From assembly GCA_963788015.1 (NCBI GenBank), contig CAWBEY010000001.1, positions 310,001-374,000 of the forward strand: a stretch of 64,000 nt of DNA, given 5' to 3'. This DNA comes from JBBRHH01 sp963788015 (GTDB lineage: Bacteria > Planctomycetota > Phycisphaerae > Tepidisphaerales > Tepidisphaeraceae). Of the stretch, positions 32,002 through 43,933 are shown one piece after another. Positions within the stretch are counted from its first letter, which is position 1. Every line of letters begins with the position of its first letter. Under the pieces are notes generated by a model. It was not told where the DNA came from, made no database searches, and saw nothing but the letters and a program-made list of their open reading frames with translations. The position numbers were made by a program, and so were the translations under genes.

Positions 32002-35000
32002 ATGCGGAAGCTATTAAGTGTGATGGTGTCGTGCGTGGTAGTTGCGGCGTTATTCAGCGGGATTACGCGAGCGACGGAGACGGAGAACCTTGGCATCCGC
32101 GTGCTGCCGGCGCCAGGGAAGGTGACGGTGGATGGGAAGTTTGACGACTGGGATTTAAGCGGCGGAATCTTTGCGTGCGGCGACGTGGAAAATGCGGCCA
32201 GCAATTACGCGGTCTGGTTCCATGCCATGTACGACGCCGAGAATCTGTATCTCCTGGCGCGCTGGATGGATCCGACGCCGATGAACCATCCGGGGAGCAT
32301 CAAGGGCGATTACGGGTTTTCGGGCGACTGTTTGCAGGTCCGCATCGTGACCGCGCCGGATGTAACGGCGGCCGAGGTGACCAGCAGCGATCAGAAGGCC
32401 AACGACGCCCCCACGGCGCGAACGGCGCACATCACCTGCTGGCGCGATCGCGACAAGCTCGATGTGATCGACATGGAATATGGGCGGCACTTCAACGAGG
32501 GTAAAGTGAAGGATGCGAAAGGACAGGGGGCGCAGCAGGCGTTTTTGGAATGGCCAAACCACAAGGGGTATACCCAGGAGATATCGATTCCGTGGAAGCT
32601 TCTGAACAAGCCGGGCGTGGAGTTGAAGACGGGGAGCCGGATGTTGATGACCATCGAGCCGAATTTCACGGTCGGTACGGGAGGGCGCCTGACAATCAAG
32701 GACTTGTTCAAGCCCAACGTGGCGCTGGATCGGGTCTTTACATTTCAGGGCAACGGCGGGTGGGGATTCGCGACGCTGGTGGACAAGGGGAATGTGAACC
32801 TGTCGCCGGTGCGGTTGTCGGATGGGCGGGAATTTCCCGTGCGCATCGACAACGGAATACCGGCCGTGGATTGGACGGGATTGACGCGGAGCAAGCTTCC
32901 CGATGGGTTTAAGCCGCTGAAGCTTTCGGTGCCGGAGGATGGCTACGTTTCGTTGAACGTTTTCGCGGCCGACGGGACGGTGGCGCGGCAGTTGTTAACC
33001 AGCCACTTTTTGACCAAGGGAGAGCACGAGATCAAGTGGGATGGATTAACCACGACGTCGGTGCGCCGGCCTGGCGTGCCGGTGGCGGCTGGGGAGTACA
33101 CGTACGAGGGGATCTTTCACAACGGCATTGGCTTGAAGCTGCGGGGGTGGGCCGACAACAGCGGCAGCGCGCGATGGCGCGGCTGGGGCGCGGATCACGG
33201 CAACCCAACGGCCGTGGCGGCGGCCGGTGGGATGGTTTACGCGGGCTGGAGCGGCGGCGAGGGAGATAAGCCTCTGCAGGCTTGCGACCTGAAGGGCAAC
33301 ATCCAGTGGAAGAACATTCGCGGCGGCATCGCCAGCGCCGGGCCGGTGGCGTGCGACGGGACGACGGTCTATGCGTTTAATGGAATTGGACAATATGCTG
33401 CCCGAGCGATCTATCGCGTGGATGCCAAGACTGGGGCGTACACAGAATGGAGCGACCTCAAGAGCACCGATCTGACGCTCAAGGACCTGGTGGGCGATCC
33501 AAAGGAGTATGAAGCGCCGTCGGGCCTGGCGGCCGTCGATGGGAAAGTGTTCATCAGCTTCGTGGATCGGAACCTGGTGCTGGTGGTGGATGCCAAGACC
33601 GGGAAAACTCTGAAGAAGCTGGAAGTGCCCAAGCCGGCCGGGCTGGCGGCGACTTCAGGCCAAGCAGATCTTCGTGGTCTCCAACGGCGCGGAAGTGTTG
33701 TCGGTTGACGTGGAGAGCGGCGCCACCAAAAGCGTGGCCAAGCCTGAAAAGGGCGAGAAGGACTGGGTTTCGGCGCTGGCGATGGATAAGAGCGGGAACC
33801 TGTATCTGGGCATTCGCGGCGAGAACCATCAGGTGCTGGCCTATAGCGCGGATGGCAAGTTGATTCGCGCCATCGGGCGCAAGGGCGGACGCGCGCTGCT
33901 CGGCCCATGGACGCCCGATGGGATGTTCAACGTGGCCGGCGTGGCCGTGGATGCGGAGGGGAAGTTGTGGGTGGCCGAGGACGATTCCTCCCCCAAGCGC
34001 GTGAGCGTGTGGGATACGCAGACAGGGGAGTTTAAGGCCGAATATTTCGGGTCTTCTTCGTACGGGGCGATTGGATCGGTCATCAACCCGCAGGACCCGT
34101 ACCTGATGGTGGGGCAGGGGTGCGAGTGGCGGATTGATCCTAAGACCGGACGTGCCGCGTGTGTCGGCGTGGTCACACGCGGAGGCATGGGGGCGTCGCG
34201 CTATGGCTTTGGGCCCAATGGGAAGTTGTATCTGGCGGTGACGGCGGCCTTCCTGCACGGGGCCGCGCCCATCGACATCTACGAGCGTCTGGGCGATGCG
34301 CAGTACAAGCTGCGGCGCGACACTGCGGGAATTGGAGAAGGAAGGCGCGGAGAAGGGCAAGAAGATCAAGAGCGTGGAGGTCTGGTCGGATGCCAACGAT
34401 GACGGCAAGGAGCAGCCCGAGGAAGTGAAGAGCTATGACATCGACCTGCAGGGCTGGCTGATGGGCTGGTACATGCCGATGACGCCGGACCTGACCTTTT
34501 ACGGATCGCTCTACCAGGTAAAGGTGACGGGATGGACGGCCTGCGGCGCGCCGCTGTATGACCTGGCGCAGGCGAAAAAGCTGCCTGGGCCGGCCGATGC
34601 GAAAAATCGCGGCGGCATGGGCGCACAGCACGGCCATGGATCGGCCGACGGAAAGTTCATGCTCTGGAACGGCGGCTACGGCGAAGATCACACCACCGTG
34701 GATTGCTATGACATCGCCTCGGGCAAAAAGATGTGGACGTATCCAAGCAACTTCACCGGCGTACACGGATCGCATCGCGCGGTTGCCCCGGAAGTGGGGA
34801 TGATCCGCGGCGCGTATGACATCACCGGCTCGGCCACGCTCTCAGCGCCGGTGGGGAACATCTGGGTGATTCCCACCAACAAAGGCGAATGGCACGTGCT
34901 GACGGAGAAGGGCTTTTACCTCACCAAGCTGTTCGAAGGCGACCCGATGAAGAACACGTGGCCTGAACAGGCGGTGCCGGGCGTGAGCCTGGATACCTGT

Positions 35001-35909
35001 CCGCCGGGCGCGGGCGAGGAAGCGTTTGGCGGCTCGATCACGCAGGGCACGGATGGAAAACTGTCGGTGCAGGCCGGCCATGTCAGCTACTGGAACGCCG
35101 AGGTGGTGGGGCTGGACACCATTCGCGCATTGCCGGGCGGCAAGGTCGCGCTCAGCGATCAGGATGTGGCCACAGCCGCGACATGGCGCGAGCGCTACAT
35201 GCACGAGGCAACTGCGACGAAGCGACTGGTTGCCAAAAAGGCGACGCCGGTGTTTACGGGCGACGTGACGAAGGACTTCGCCGGATCGGAAGTCATCAAG
35301 TATCAAAAGGAAGAGGGAACGGCGTGCCGGACGGCCGTGGCATGGGATGAGAAGAACCTGTACGTGGGATGGGACGTGAAGGATTCAACACCCTGGATCA
35401 ACGGGGCGGATGCGCCGGAGTTCATGTATGCCCGTGGGGATACGGTGGACTTGCAAATGGCGTCTGATCCCAAAGCACCGCCTGGCCGCAAGGAAGCGGT
35501 GATGGGCGACATGCGCATCTCCATCGGGGCCTATCAAGGCAAGCCGACGGTGGTGGTGTATCGGAAGGTGGCCACTGAAAAGAACCCCAAGCTGTTCAAT
35601 TCCGGCGTGATTCAGGGATATCAGATGGACAGCGTGGTGGTGCTGAAGGATGTAAAGGTTGAGGTGAAGGTGGACAACGTCACCAAACGCTACGTGGTCG
35701 AAGCAGCGCTGCCGGTGTCGGCGCTGGGGCTAAACCTGTCCGAGGGGACGGTGCTGCGTGCCGACTTTGGCGCTACGCACGGAAACAAAGACGGCAAGCG
35801 AACGGTGCTGCGCACGCACTGGAGCAACCAGAACACCGGGCTGGTGAGCGATGAAGTGTTCGAACTGCAGATGTCGCCCAATAGCTGGGGCGAAGTGCAG
35901 TTCAAGTGA
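32002..35909 (+). CDS. Giant secreted CBM9 / FlgD-like / beta-propeller / CBM9 protein (two frameshifts)
   Basis: About 1,300 aa from ATG 32002 (AGGAG 9 bases upstream), signal peptide SVMVSCVVVAALFSGITRA. Residues ~25-260 are CBM9-like (GKVTVDGKFDDWDLSGGIF, AMYDAENLYLLARWMDPTPM, YTQEISIPWKLL). Then a FlgD-Ig-like segment (LNVFAADGTVARQLL, EHEIKWDGLTT). Then repeated propeller blades with alternating DAKTGKTLKKLEV, AMDKSGNLYLGIRGENHQVL and VAVDAEGKLWVAEDD strands, like NHL or PQQ-type blades. The C-terminal ~200 aa is a second CBM9-like domain (TAVAWDEKNLYVGWDVKDS, RADFGATHG). Shifts at ~33655 and ~34335. No catalytic site seen; it may be a glycan-binding scaffold or a polysaccharide lyase of unknown family. 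Paralogue of the gene at 37790. Confidence 0.75.
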
Positions 35910-35939
35910 TGAGAAAGATTGTTTGAGAGATTGGAAAAC

Positions 35940-37744
35940 ATGAACAGCAGAATTGATCGCGGCAGAAGCTTCAAAGGCTTGTTGTGGAGTTGCGTGTTGG
36001 CTGGTGCGGCCCTGGCTCGGGCTTGTCATGCGGAAGAACCGCGGCCCACCACCGTGCCCACGCAGCCGGCCGTTGCGCCGAACAAGCTGGATCGTGCGAC
36101 GGGAATGCGCCTGATCCATGACTTCACCCTGGAAGGAATGGACAAGCGCCTGGGCCCGGATTACACGTTTTATCATCGCCAGAAGACCGAGAAATTTCCG
36201 GAGATTTATCTCGCCCCGGCCAAGCAGGACCACGGCGGGCGGCGCTACCAGATCGGCGGCCCGTGGGATCCCAAAAACGCCGGCGATTTCAGCAGCACGC
36301 AAGGGCAGATCGCGTACGTGCCAGATGCGGGGGCGTTTCCGGTGGATCGGGTGACGATCCTGGAGTGGTCGGATGGTTGTTTCACGGAAAGCCCCGAGCC
36401 GCCCTGGCATGGCGGCTTTCGGCCGGAGCCGACCGCGGCCAAGTGGAAGCAGGCCGCGCCCGGCGGCAATCCCGGCGTGCCGATCGGCATGGCCCGCGGC
36501 ATGGCGCGTGGGCGAATTGTGGCGTGATGATCTTCTCCTCCGGCTTCGTGGGCACGGCCGGCACGGTCACGGCGCGGGGCAGCGATCCAACATTTCAGTT
36601 CCCGCCGAGCAAGGTGCTGACGGCCGTGTCGGTGACCAATCGCAGCGAGTTCGCGCTGATCACCCTGTACGACACGGATCTGAAAAAGGGGCAGGTGGCC
36701 GTGCTGGCGCTCGAGAGCAGCGGGAAGGATGGCCATTTCGTGCATGAATGGCCCGACGCGTACCCGGCGCTTCCGAACGTGGCGGTCTTCACCAACATCA
36801 AGCTGCTGGGCTACATCGATCTGCCGGCGGGCATGATGATCCCGACTGGGATCTGCGCCGTTGGCAATCACTATGGAGAGCGTATGAACGGGCGGGATGG
36901 AAATGCCGGCTTGCTGCGCGAATACAATCTGGCCAAGCAGGCAGATCGGGATGGGTTTTTCAAAGGGAACAACGTCAATTATTCCAGCACGGCCGGTTTT
37001 GCGGTGGTGATCTCGAAGTACGAGAGCAAGGCCACTTTCATCGATCTTCAGCCGTTGTTTGAGCGGCTGCGCGAAATGTATTTCACCACCGAGGCCAACT
37101 TCCAGAAGACGCGCGACATGGGACCCGGGCCAAAGCAGTGGCCCTATACGTTTGAAGGCGACCCCAAGTGGAAACCGGCGGTTTTGAAGACCATTGACGT
37201 GCCGCAGCCGACGGCGGTGATCGCGAGCATGAGCGGCGGCGACAAGGCGCGGGCCCTGATTGCATCGATGGACGGAAAGATTGGCATCTATCGCGTCGGC
37301 GGCCTTGCGACCGACTCGCCGGCGCTGCCAACGGAGATCGATCGCGTGGGCGAGGTGCAGGTTGGCCGAAACCCGACGTGTCTGGCGTACCAGAAGGGAT
37401 CGCACGACACGGTGATCTCGGTGTCGCGCGGCGATCGTGTGATTGAGTGGGTGAAGTACGACGGGCCGCAGGCGCAGGTAACGCGAAAGCTGCGTGATGC
37501 GCGACTGGTCGATCCGGTGTTTGTGGAGATGTCAGACACGCACGGCATCGAAACGCAGCTAATCACGGTGGCCGACTTCAAAGGCCGGAAGATCGCCAAC
37601 TACCGGTGCTCCAGAGTTGTCTTCGCGACGCAGGGCGGGGCCAAGTTCGACATGGGGCCCGACGGAAAAGACGAGTTTGAGTGCGGCGGCGTGATGGAGT
37701 TGCCCGGCTCGCCGTTGTCGATCAGTGCGTCGAATGTGAATTAA
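35940..37744 (+). CDS. Secreted protein of unknown function (one frameshift)
   Basis: About 600 aa from ATG 35940, signal peptide LLWSCVLAGAALARACHA followed by a Pro/Thr linker. The frame changes at ~36515, where MARGMARG continues as NCGVMIFSSGFVGTAGTV. Beta-rich throughout, with propeller-like phrases such as VTNRSEFALITLYDTDLKKG, VAVFTNIKLLGYIDL and ALIASMDGKIGIYRVGG, so it may be a lone beta-propeller. No known domain or catalytic motif. Located between the two giant CBM9/propeller paralogues, with gaps of only 30-45 bases, so it is co-expressed and likely acts with them outside the cell. Confidence 0.7.
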
Positions 37745-37789
37745 CCGTGTCTGCTCAAAGAACGCGCGGATGCCTTGGAGTATTTCGGT

Positions 37790-40700
37790 ATGACAATCCG
37801 ACTGCTGTTGTGTGTTCCGTTGACGTTCTTTCTTGCTCTGGCTGGTGATGCCCAGGCCGAGGGCACCGACAACCACGTCCTCCGTGCCGTCCCCGCCCCA
37901 GGCAAGGTGGTGGTGGATGGAAAACTGGATGAGTGGGACCAGTCGGGGAAGATTCTGGTCTGCTCGGACGCGCCGCGGCTGGTGGGGCAATTTACGCGCC
38001 TATGTGTCCATGATGTACGACGCGGAGGCGCTTTATGTGGGCGTGGATTGGAGCGATCCGACGCCGATGGTGAACGATTACAACCCGGATTTCGACATTG
38101 ATCGCCGCAAATGTTTTCACTCCGATTCGTTGCAACTGCATTTTCGCACGGATCAGCAGCGGAAGGTGATTGGCTGGTATTACGCCAAAGAGCAGCGGCC
38201 GGGCGTGATTGCGCTCAATGGCTGGGATCCGTGGAAAGACAATCCAATCGTCTACATGGACGGCCTCAAGGAGCTCGGCATCACAGAGGCCTTTGAGAAG
38301 AAGGCAGATGGCAAAGGCTACACGCAGGAGTTGCGGATTCCGTGGAAGGCAATCGTCAAGAGCGGCAACGCCTACAAGGCCGGCGAGAGCTTCGACTGCA
38401 TGCTCGATCTGGTGTGGGGGCCCGAGGGGGGCAAGGGCTGGCCGATCAATCACATGATGGACCTGGTGCAGCCGGGGGCGGTGCATACGGGTTGGTTCTG
38501 GGAGGTGCGGGAGATTTACGGCAAGGTGTCGCTCTCGCCCACCGGGCATTTGGCCGCGACTGCCACCGACGTGGCGGCCACCACCGCGCCGTCGGCGCCG
38601 CGCATTGCCGGAACCATCCCGCTGCGGACTGAGCTGCCCAAAAATGATGCTTCGCACTTCACGCTGGCGATTGAGGATCAGGCCGGGCATCGGGTGCGGT
38701 CGTTGCCGGGGGACTGCCGCATTGAGGACTATCGCGCAAAGGATGATGCGTCGAAGGTCGAGGTGCTCTGGGATGGGATGGATGATCGGGGAAAGCTGGC
38801 GGGGCCGGGAAAATATCAGTTGGTGGGGCTGACGCGCGGGGCGATTACGCCGGTTTATGAGATGTGTTTTTACAATCCCGGCACGCCGCCATGGGCGACG
38901 GCCGACGGGACGGGATCGTGGGGCGCGGATCATTCGCCGCCGGTCGCGGTGGCGGCGGCCGGCGATTCGATGATCGTCGGCTGGACGGGCGCGGAAGGCG
39001 GCAGCGGGTTGATTGGCGTGGGGGCCAACGGCAAAAAAAAGTGGGGCAACCCGCAGGGCGTGACGGCGCTCGCGGCCGACGGCAAGTACGCGTACTTCAT
39101 GCTCAACGATTTCTGGGCCGGCAAGCATGGCCTGGCGCGGCTGGGCAGGGAAGATGGGTCGTATCAGCCGTTTCTGGTGGAGGGCAAGCCGCAGCTTCCC
39201 GTGGCGCTGGAGACCGTATTCGGCGGCAAGCCGCCGGGAGAGGTGCGGGGGATGGCGGTGCACGGGGATCGGCTGGTGCTCGCGATGAGCGAAGGGAAGC
39301 TGGCGGTGCTGGAGGCGGGGACGACGAAGCTGCTGAAGTTGATCGATGCGAAGGGGCCGGGAAGTCTGGCGTTTGGGCGCGACGGGAAGTTGTATGCGCT
39401 CCTGAGCGGCAAGCTGCACGCAGTAGATCTCGCGAACGGCGCGGCCACGGCGCTGGCGACGCCGGGGCTGGACGATGCGCGGGCAATCGCAGTGGATGCA
39501 GACGGGAACATCGCCGTGGCCGACGTGGGCCCTGACGCACAGGTGAAGGTGTATTCACTCGAGGGGAAGCTGGTATACGCGGCCGGAAAAAAAGGTGGCC
39601 GGCCGCTGCACGGGATGATCGATCCACAGGCGATGAGCCATGTGAGCTCCATCGCGGTGGACGCGAAGGGGCAGATCTGGGCGGCGGAAAGCTGGGAGAA
39701 TCCGCGCCGGGTGTCGGTCTGGGGCCGTGATGGGAAGCTCGTTCGCGATTATGTCGGCAACACGGCCTACTCGGCCTGCGGGACGTTTTTGCACGATCAG
39801 GACCCAGCGCTGGCGTACGTGGGGCCGGTGGAGATGAAGCTGGATCGGCTGGCGCGCAAGTGGGATGTGACGCAGGTGCTCTGGACGCCGGATCGCAAAA
39901 AGGGAGAAGGCTTCGAAGTAACCGGAGGACTCCCTCAGCCGCAGCGATTCACCAGCAACGCCAGCGGCAAACCGCACGAATATTTGTTCAACCACGCGTG
40001 GGATATGTCCACGGGATACACGGTGTATATGCAGCGCGGGGACAAATGGCAGCCGGTGTCGGCCATCTGCCTGGTGGGGCATGTTTCGGGCCGCATCGGC
40101 GGGGGAGGGAATGTGGAGGCCGAGCCGTCGGGGGACTTTGCCGGCCTGAACGCGTACGACGGCTGCTTCTGGAATGATGCCAACAACGACGGCATCGCGA
40201 GCGCAACGAATGCGTCATCGTGCCGGCGAAGAAAGCCGCGAAGAAGGGGGAAGGTGGCCAATCGCCATTGTCGCTGCAGAATGGTTGGGGCGGGCGGATG
40301 GGGCGGGATTTGTCGATCTTTTCCAATGGCATTGTGCGCTACAAGCCGCTGTCGTTCGCGGACGATGGAGCGCCGGTGTATGGGCCGACGGGGATGGAGC
40401 AATTGCCGGCCATCGATCGGGGAGACATGGTGCCCCTGGAGGAGGACAAGGTGCTGGTGGTGCTGAGCGGCACGGGCTACGGCGAGACCAGCTACGTGCG
40501 CGGCCTGGAGATGGGGACGTGGAAAGAGGCGTGGCGATATCCATCCTACTCGCATGGGGTGCATGGATCGCATCACGCCACCATGCCAGAGCCGGGCCGC
40601 ATCATCGGGGCCAACAAGATCAGCGGGGCAGCGCGGATCAGCGATGAGATCGGATCGGTGTTTGCCATTCGCGGAAATCTGGGCGAGGACTTTTTGATGA

Positions 40701-41808
40701 CGGCGGACGGGCTGTATGTGAGCGCGCTCTTCCGGGATTCGCGATTGCCCGGGCCGCCGCTGCCAGCGCCGAGGAGGAACTGGTGGGCAAGCCGGTGGGC
40801 GATCTGACCGAAGGCGGTGAGCCGTTCAATGGCTGGTTCGGGAAGCAGAGCGACGGCAAGGTGCGCATGCTGACCGGGATACCGGGACAGGCAGGCATGA
40901 TCGTGGAGGTCAAGGGGCTGGAGAGCATTAAGCGATTCAAGGGGCCGAGCTTTGAGGTGGATCAGGCGGTGCTGGCGAAGGCCGAGCAGGCCAACGCAGC
41001 ACGGGTGGCGGCCAAGGCGCAGCGCAAGCAGTACACCATCAAGCGCCTGGCGAAGCCGCCGGTGATTGATGGCAATGGAAACGATTGGAGAGATGCGCCC
41101 GGAGTGGAGATCGCACGCAAGGGCTTTCCAGAACATGCCCATGCGCGGCTGGGATATGATGAGCAGTTTCTTTACGTGCATTTTGACGTCAGCGATGACT
41201 CGCCCTGGCGCAACGGCGGGAAGGAATTTGCCCGGCTGTTCAAGACCGGCGATGCGGTGGACGTGCAGCTTTCGACGACGCTGGCGGGAGCGGATGTGCG
41301 CCTGCTGTTCGCACCGATGGACGGCAAGCCAATCTGCGTGCTGATGCGGCCGGTGGATAAAACCGCGCCACCCGACAAGGCATACAACTATCACTCCCCG
41401 GTGGGTGACAAGCACTTTGATTGCGTGGAGATTCTGGCCGAGGCAAAGGTGGCGGTGAAGGTGGAGGGCCAGCGCTATCGGGTGGAGGCCGCGATCCCGC
41501 TGGAGAAGATTGGGCTCAAGCCGGCGGCCGGATTGGTGGTGCGCGGCGATGTGGGATTTATCTCCTCGGATGCACAGGGGACGATGAACGTGGCCCGGAC
41601 GTATTGGTCTAACGAAGTAACGAACCTCACCAACGACATGCCGCTGGAGGCGTGGCTGTTTCCGGAAGCGTGGGGCGAGCTGAAGTTTGAGTCAGCGCGT
41701 TGCCAAGGCCGGCCCAGAGGGTATTCTTCGACGCGTGCTCACCAAGCGGATTATTCCCTGCCTGGATGTGGATCGCGGCCGCGTGGTCAAGGGCGTGAAG
41801 TTCTTTGA
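37790..41808 (+). CDS. Second giant secreted CBM9 / FlgD-like / beta-propeller / CBM9 protein (frameshifts)
   Basis: About 1,300 aa from ATG 37790 (GGAG 9 bases upstream), signal peptide LLLCVPLTFFLALAGDAQA. Same layout as the gene at 32002: CBM9-like (GKVVVDGKLDEWDQSGKI, MMYDAEALYVGVDWSDPTPM, YTQELRIPWKAI), FlgD-like (KVEVLWDGMDDRGKLAGPG), propeller (WGADHSPPVAVAAAG, AIAVDADGNIAVADVG) and a final CBM9-like domain (PPVIDGNGNDWRDAPGVEI, RLGYDEQFLYVHFDV). Shifts at ~37985 (GGGG for GGG), ~40207 and ~40775. The paralogue ends just after its WGEVQFK; here the frame runs ~38 codons past WGELKFE into hisF, so a further error near 41690 probably hides the true stop. Confidence 0.75.
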
Positions 41809-42505
41809 CCATGTGGACGCTGGCGATCCGGTGGAGCAGGCGCGACGCTATCAGGACGAGGGGGCCGATGAGCTGGTTTTTTATGACATCACCGCCAGCC
41901 ATGAAGGCCGGGAGATCATGGCCGACCTGGTAACGCGGGTGATGGAAAACGTCTTCATGCCGCTGACCGTGGGAGGCGGAATCCGAACGCTGGACGATGC
42001 CACGCGCCTCATCCAGGCAGGGGCAGAAAAGGTGAGCATCAACTCGGCCGCGGTCAAAAACCCACAACTTCTCCTCGACATCGCCCGCAAGTTTGGCCGC
42101 TGTGCGACGGTGCTGGGCCTCGATGCCAACCGGGTTGTGGAAGATGGACGCGAACGCTGGGAAGTCTTTGTAAATGGAGGACGCGTGGGGACGGGGGTGG
42201 AGGTGGTGGAATGGGCCAGGCGCGCTGAAGGATTGGGGGCCGGAGAGATCGTGCTGAACGTGATGAACGCCGACGGCACGACCGCCGGATACGATCTGGA
42301 AATGACGGCCGCCGTCAGCGATGCGGTAAAAGTGCCGGTAGTCGCCAGCGGCGGCGCAGGATCGCCCCAGCACATGCTGGAAGTGTTGCAGGAAGGGCAC
42401 GCGGACGCGGCGCTGGCGGCCAGCATTTTTCATTTTGGAACCTACAGCATCCAGCAGGTCAAGAAGTTTCTTTCAGAGCATGGGGTCCCGGTTCGGCTGG
42501 TGTAA
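41735..42505 (+). CDS. hisF: Imidazole glycerol phosphate synthase subunit HisF
   Basis: Cyclase subunit of the HisFH complex, making IGP and AICAR in histidine synthesis. GTG 41735 starts LTKRIIPCLDVDRGRVVKG with catalytic Asp at residue 11; the second catalytic Asp is in TVLGLDANRV. The phosphate-binding loops (VGGGIRTLDDATRLIQAGA, NSAAVKNP, VASGGAGSPQHML) are all present. 256 aa, intact, normal length. The annotated frame begins inside the apparent 3' end of the CBM9/propeller gene, an overlap likely caused by a sequence error there. Other his genes are not in the window. Confidence 0.95.
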   Translation: MLTKRIIPCLDVDRGRVVKGVKFFDHVDAGDPVEQARRYQDEGADELVFYDITASHEGREIMADLVTRVMENVFMPLTVGGGIRTLDDATRLIQAGAEKVSINSAAVKNPQLLLDIARKFGRCATVLGLDANRVVEDGRERWEVFVNGGRVGTGVEVVEWARRAEGLGAGEIVLNVMNADGTTAGYDLEMTAAVSDAVKVPVVASGGAGSPQHMLEVLQEGHADAALAASIFHFGTYSIQQVKKFLSEHGVPVRLV

Positions 42506-42654
42506 TGGGGCAGTTTATCCGGGGAATCTTTAACGGTTAAAACGCCCTCACGACCCAGCATGCGGGTTCTTTTGACGCGGGGTGAAATAATTTGATTAAA
42601 TTCGATTTTTTGGACTTGATTGACCATTTGGTTTCCCTTAATTAACTCACCCAC
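42442..42654 (-). CDS. Doubtful small protein overlapping the hisF end
   Basis: 70 codons; a good AGGGA precedes the inner ATG at ~42627 (MVNQVQKIEFNQII then SPRVKRTRML). The non-overlapping part is AT-richer than the surroundings and has a plausible residue mix, but no family is recognised and the last ~20 codons overlap hisF antisense. It may be the start of a gene truncated by rearrangement, or chance. Confidence 0.25.
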   Translation of the reverse strand: MGELIKGNQMVNQVQKIEFNQIISPRVKRTRMLGREGVLTVKDSPDKLPHYTSRTGTPCSERNFLTCWML

Positions 42655-43167
42655 ACTAGAGACATGAATGCAAATGTTTCTGGTGCGTCCATCCTGGACT
42701 TCAATTGACCGGGCTCCTTCCCGAGGTTCCCGGCCAACAAGACGCAGAGGACACTGTCACACCACGTCCTCATGCGTCGGGCCTGAAATGCGGCCCGCCG
42801 AAAGGCTGATCCAGGACATCGGCGGAAACTTCCGTCGTCGTGGACACCCATGTGTTTAGGGCAAGTGTCAACGCGGCTTTTTGGTCGTTGTTTTCCAAGC
42901 CCTTGAAAGTTGTTTGCCGTCGTTGACGGCGCGTTTGTAGTTGTGTGCCGATCCGTCTCCCGAGGCCGGTTTTGCACCCGAAGCTGACGCTGTTTCCCCG
43001 CGCTGTTGGGAATGCTCCAGGGCCGCTTTGCGGCTCCTGCCAAGACGCCGGTCTCCTTGTGTGACCCTGGCCGTCGTCGCTCTCTTCGCAGAACTTTCTG
43101 GCGAAGGGCTGAACTGCTTAAGGCTTTACAAGCTTGTGTAGATGCGAGCTTCATAAGGATTAGATCA
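42655..43167. other. Intergenic region
   Basis: 513 bases with no supported gene. Close to the next start there is a short palindrome ACAAGCTTGT (~43127-43136), a possible operator. Frames that span this stretch have arginine-rich, non-conserved translations and were not called. Confidence 0.4.
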
Positions 43168-43863
43168 ATGAGTTTGAGAAATAAGATCATCGGGGCGTTT
43201 GCGGTGGTGATGGCGGCCGGAATGTTTTCGTCAACCGCCAGGGCGGACGGGTGGGAAAATGGGTTTTGGATGTATCCGTACCAGACGTATCTGCACGACA
43301 CCATCGGCGGTCGGCCGATGAATGGCGGATTTAAGACGCTGTCGATTCACGACACCTCGATCACCAACACGCCCATCAATCACAAGGGAATCGGTATCGG
43401 CGCAACCCGTCTTCCCAACGGTCAATATTGGGCCTGGAACTGGGTGGCGATCTGGCATTGCGAAATCAGCGGGATCTGGCGCACGCCGGGCTGGCACACC
43501 GATTTCATCCAGATCGTCGGCGGCGGCAACTGGCAGGACCAGCCGACCGACGTAATCCTTCAAGACATCGATCTGCATGACGGTGTCGGCATCCCGGTGA
43601 TGATCGAGGACGGAAATTTCAACAACATCCTCATGAAGGATTTGCGCGTTCGCAACACCGGCGTGTCGCTCCAGGTGACGGCCATCCACACCGGCCACAT
43701 CAACACCATCACGGTCGATCACTGCCCAAACATGAGCATCGCAATCATGGGCCGCCCGGGCGCGATCGGACAGGTGTTCGTGAAGAACTCGCCTGGCCTG
43801 CGCATTTCCGATACGCCCAATGTCGCGGGGCGCAGCGGAGCACGCGTAATCTTCTTGAACTGA
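43168..43863 (+). CDS. Secreted right-handed beta-helix-like protein
   Basis: 231 residues, ATG 43168 with AAGGAT upstream and a signal peptide cleaved after SSTARA. The body has a repeating polar/hydrophobic pattern of ~22 residues (TLSIHDTSITNTPINHKGI, ILQDIDLHDGVGIPVMIEDG, NNILMKDLRVRNTGVSLQV, INTITVDHCPNMSIAIMG), as in pectate-lyase-like parallel helices. It is short for an active lyase and no catalytic residues are identifiable. Could be a small glycan-binding or virus-like helix protein. Single-gene unit with its own terminator. Confidence 0.75.
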   Translation: MSLRNKIIGAFAVVMAAGMFSSTARADGWENGFWMYPYQTYLHDTIGGRPMNGGFKTLSIHDTSITNTPINHKGIGIGATRLPNGQYWAWNWVAIWHCEISGIWRTPGWHTDFIQIVGGGNWQDQPTDVILQDIDLHDGVGIPVMIEDGNFNNILMKDLRVRNTGVSLQVTAIHTGHINTITVDHCPNMSIAIMGRPGAIGQVFVKNSPGLRISDTPNVAGRSGARVIFLN

Positions 43864-43891
43864 TCGGTTGAGGTGCATCGATAAAACGTTG

Positions 43892-43933
43892 ACCGGCGGG
43901 ACCGCACCATGCGTGTCCCGCCGGTTTTGTTTT
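43892..43933 (+). terminator. Intrinsic terminator
   Basis: 11-bp stem ACCGGCGGGAC / GTCCCGCCGGT followed by TTTTGTTTT, 28 bases after the beta-helix gene. It overlaps the end of glpD on the other strand and separates the convergent genes. Confidence 0.9.

Noticed and set aside
37992..39419. 475-codon minus-strand open frame
   Set aside because: Antisense of the second CBM9/propeller gene; arginine-, histidine- and proline-rich without any domain.
42642..43304. 220-codon minus-strand frame across 42.6-43.3 kb
   Set aside because: Arg-rich, no motif, overlaps the signal peptide of the beta-helix gene; no ribosome binding site.
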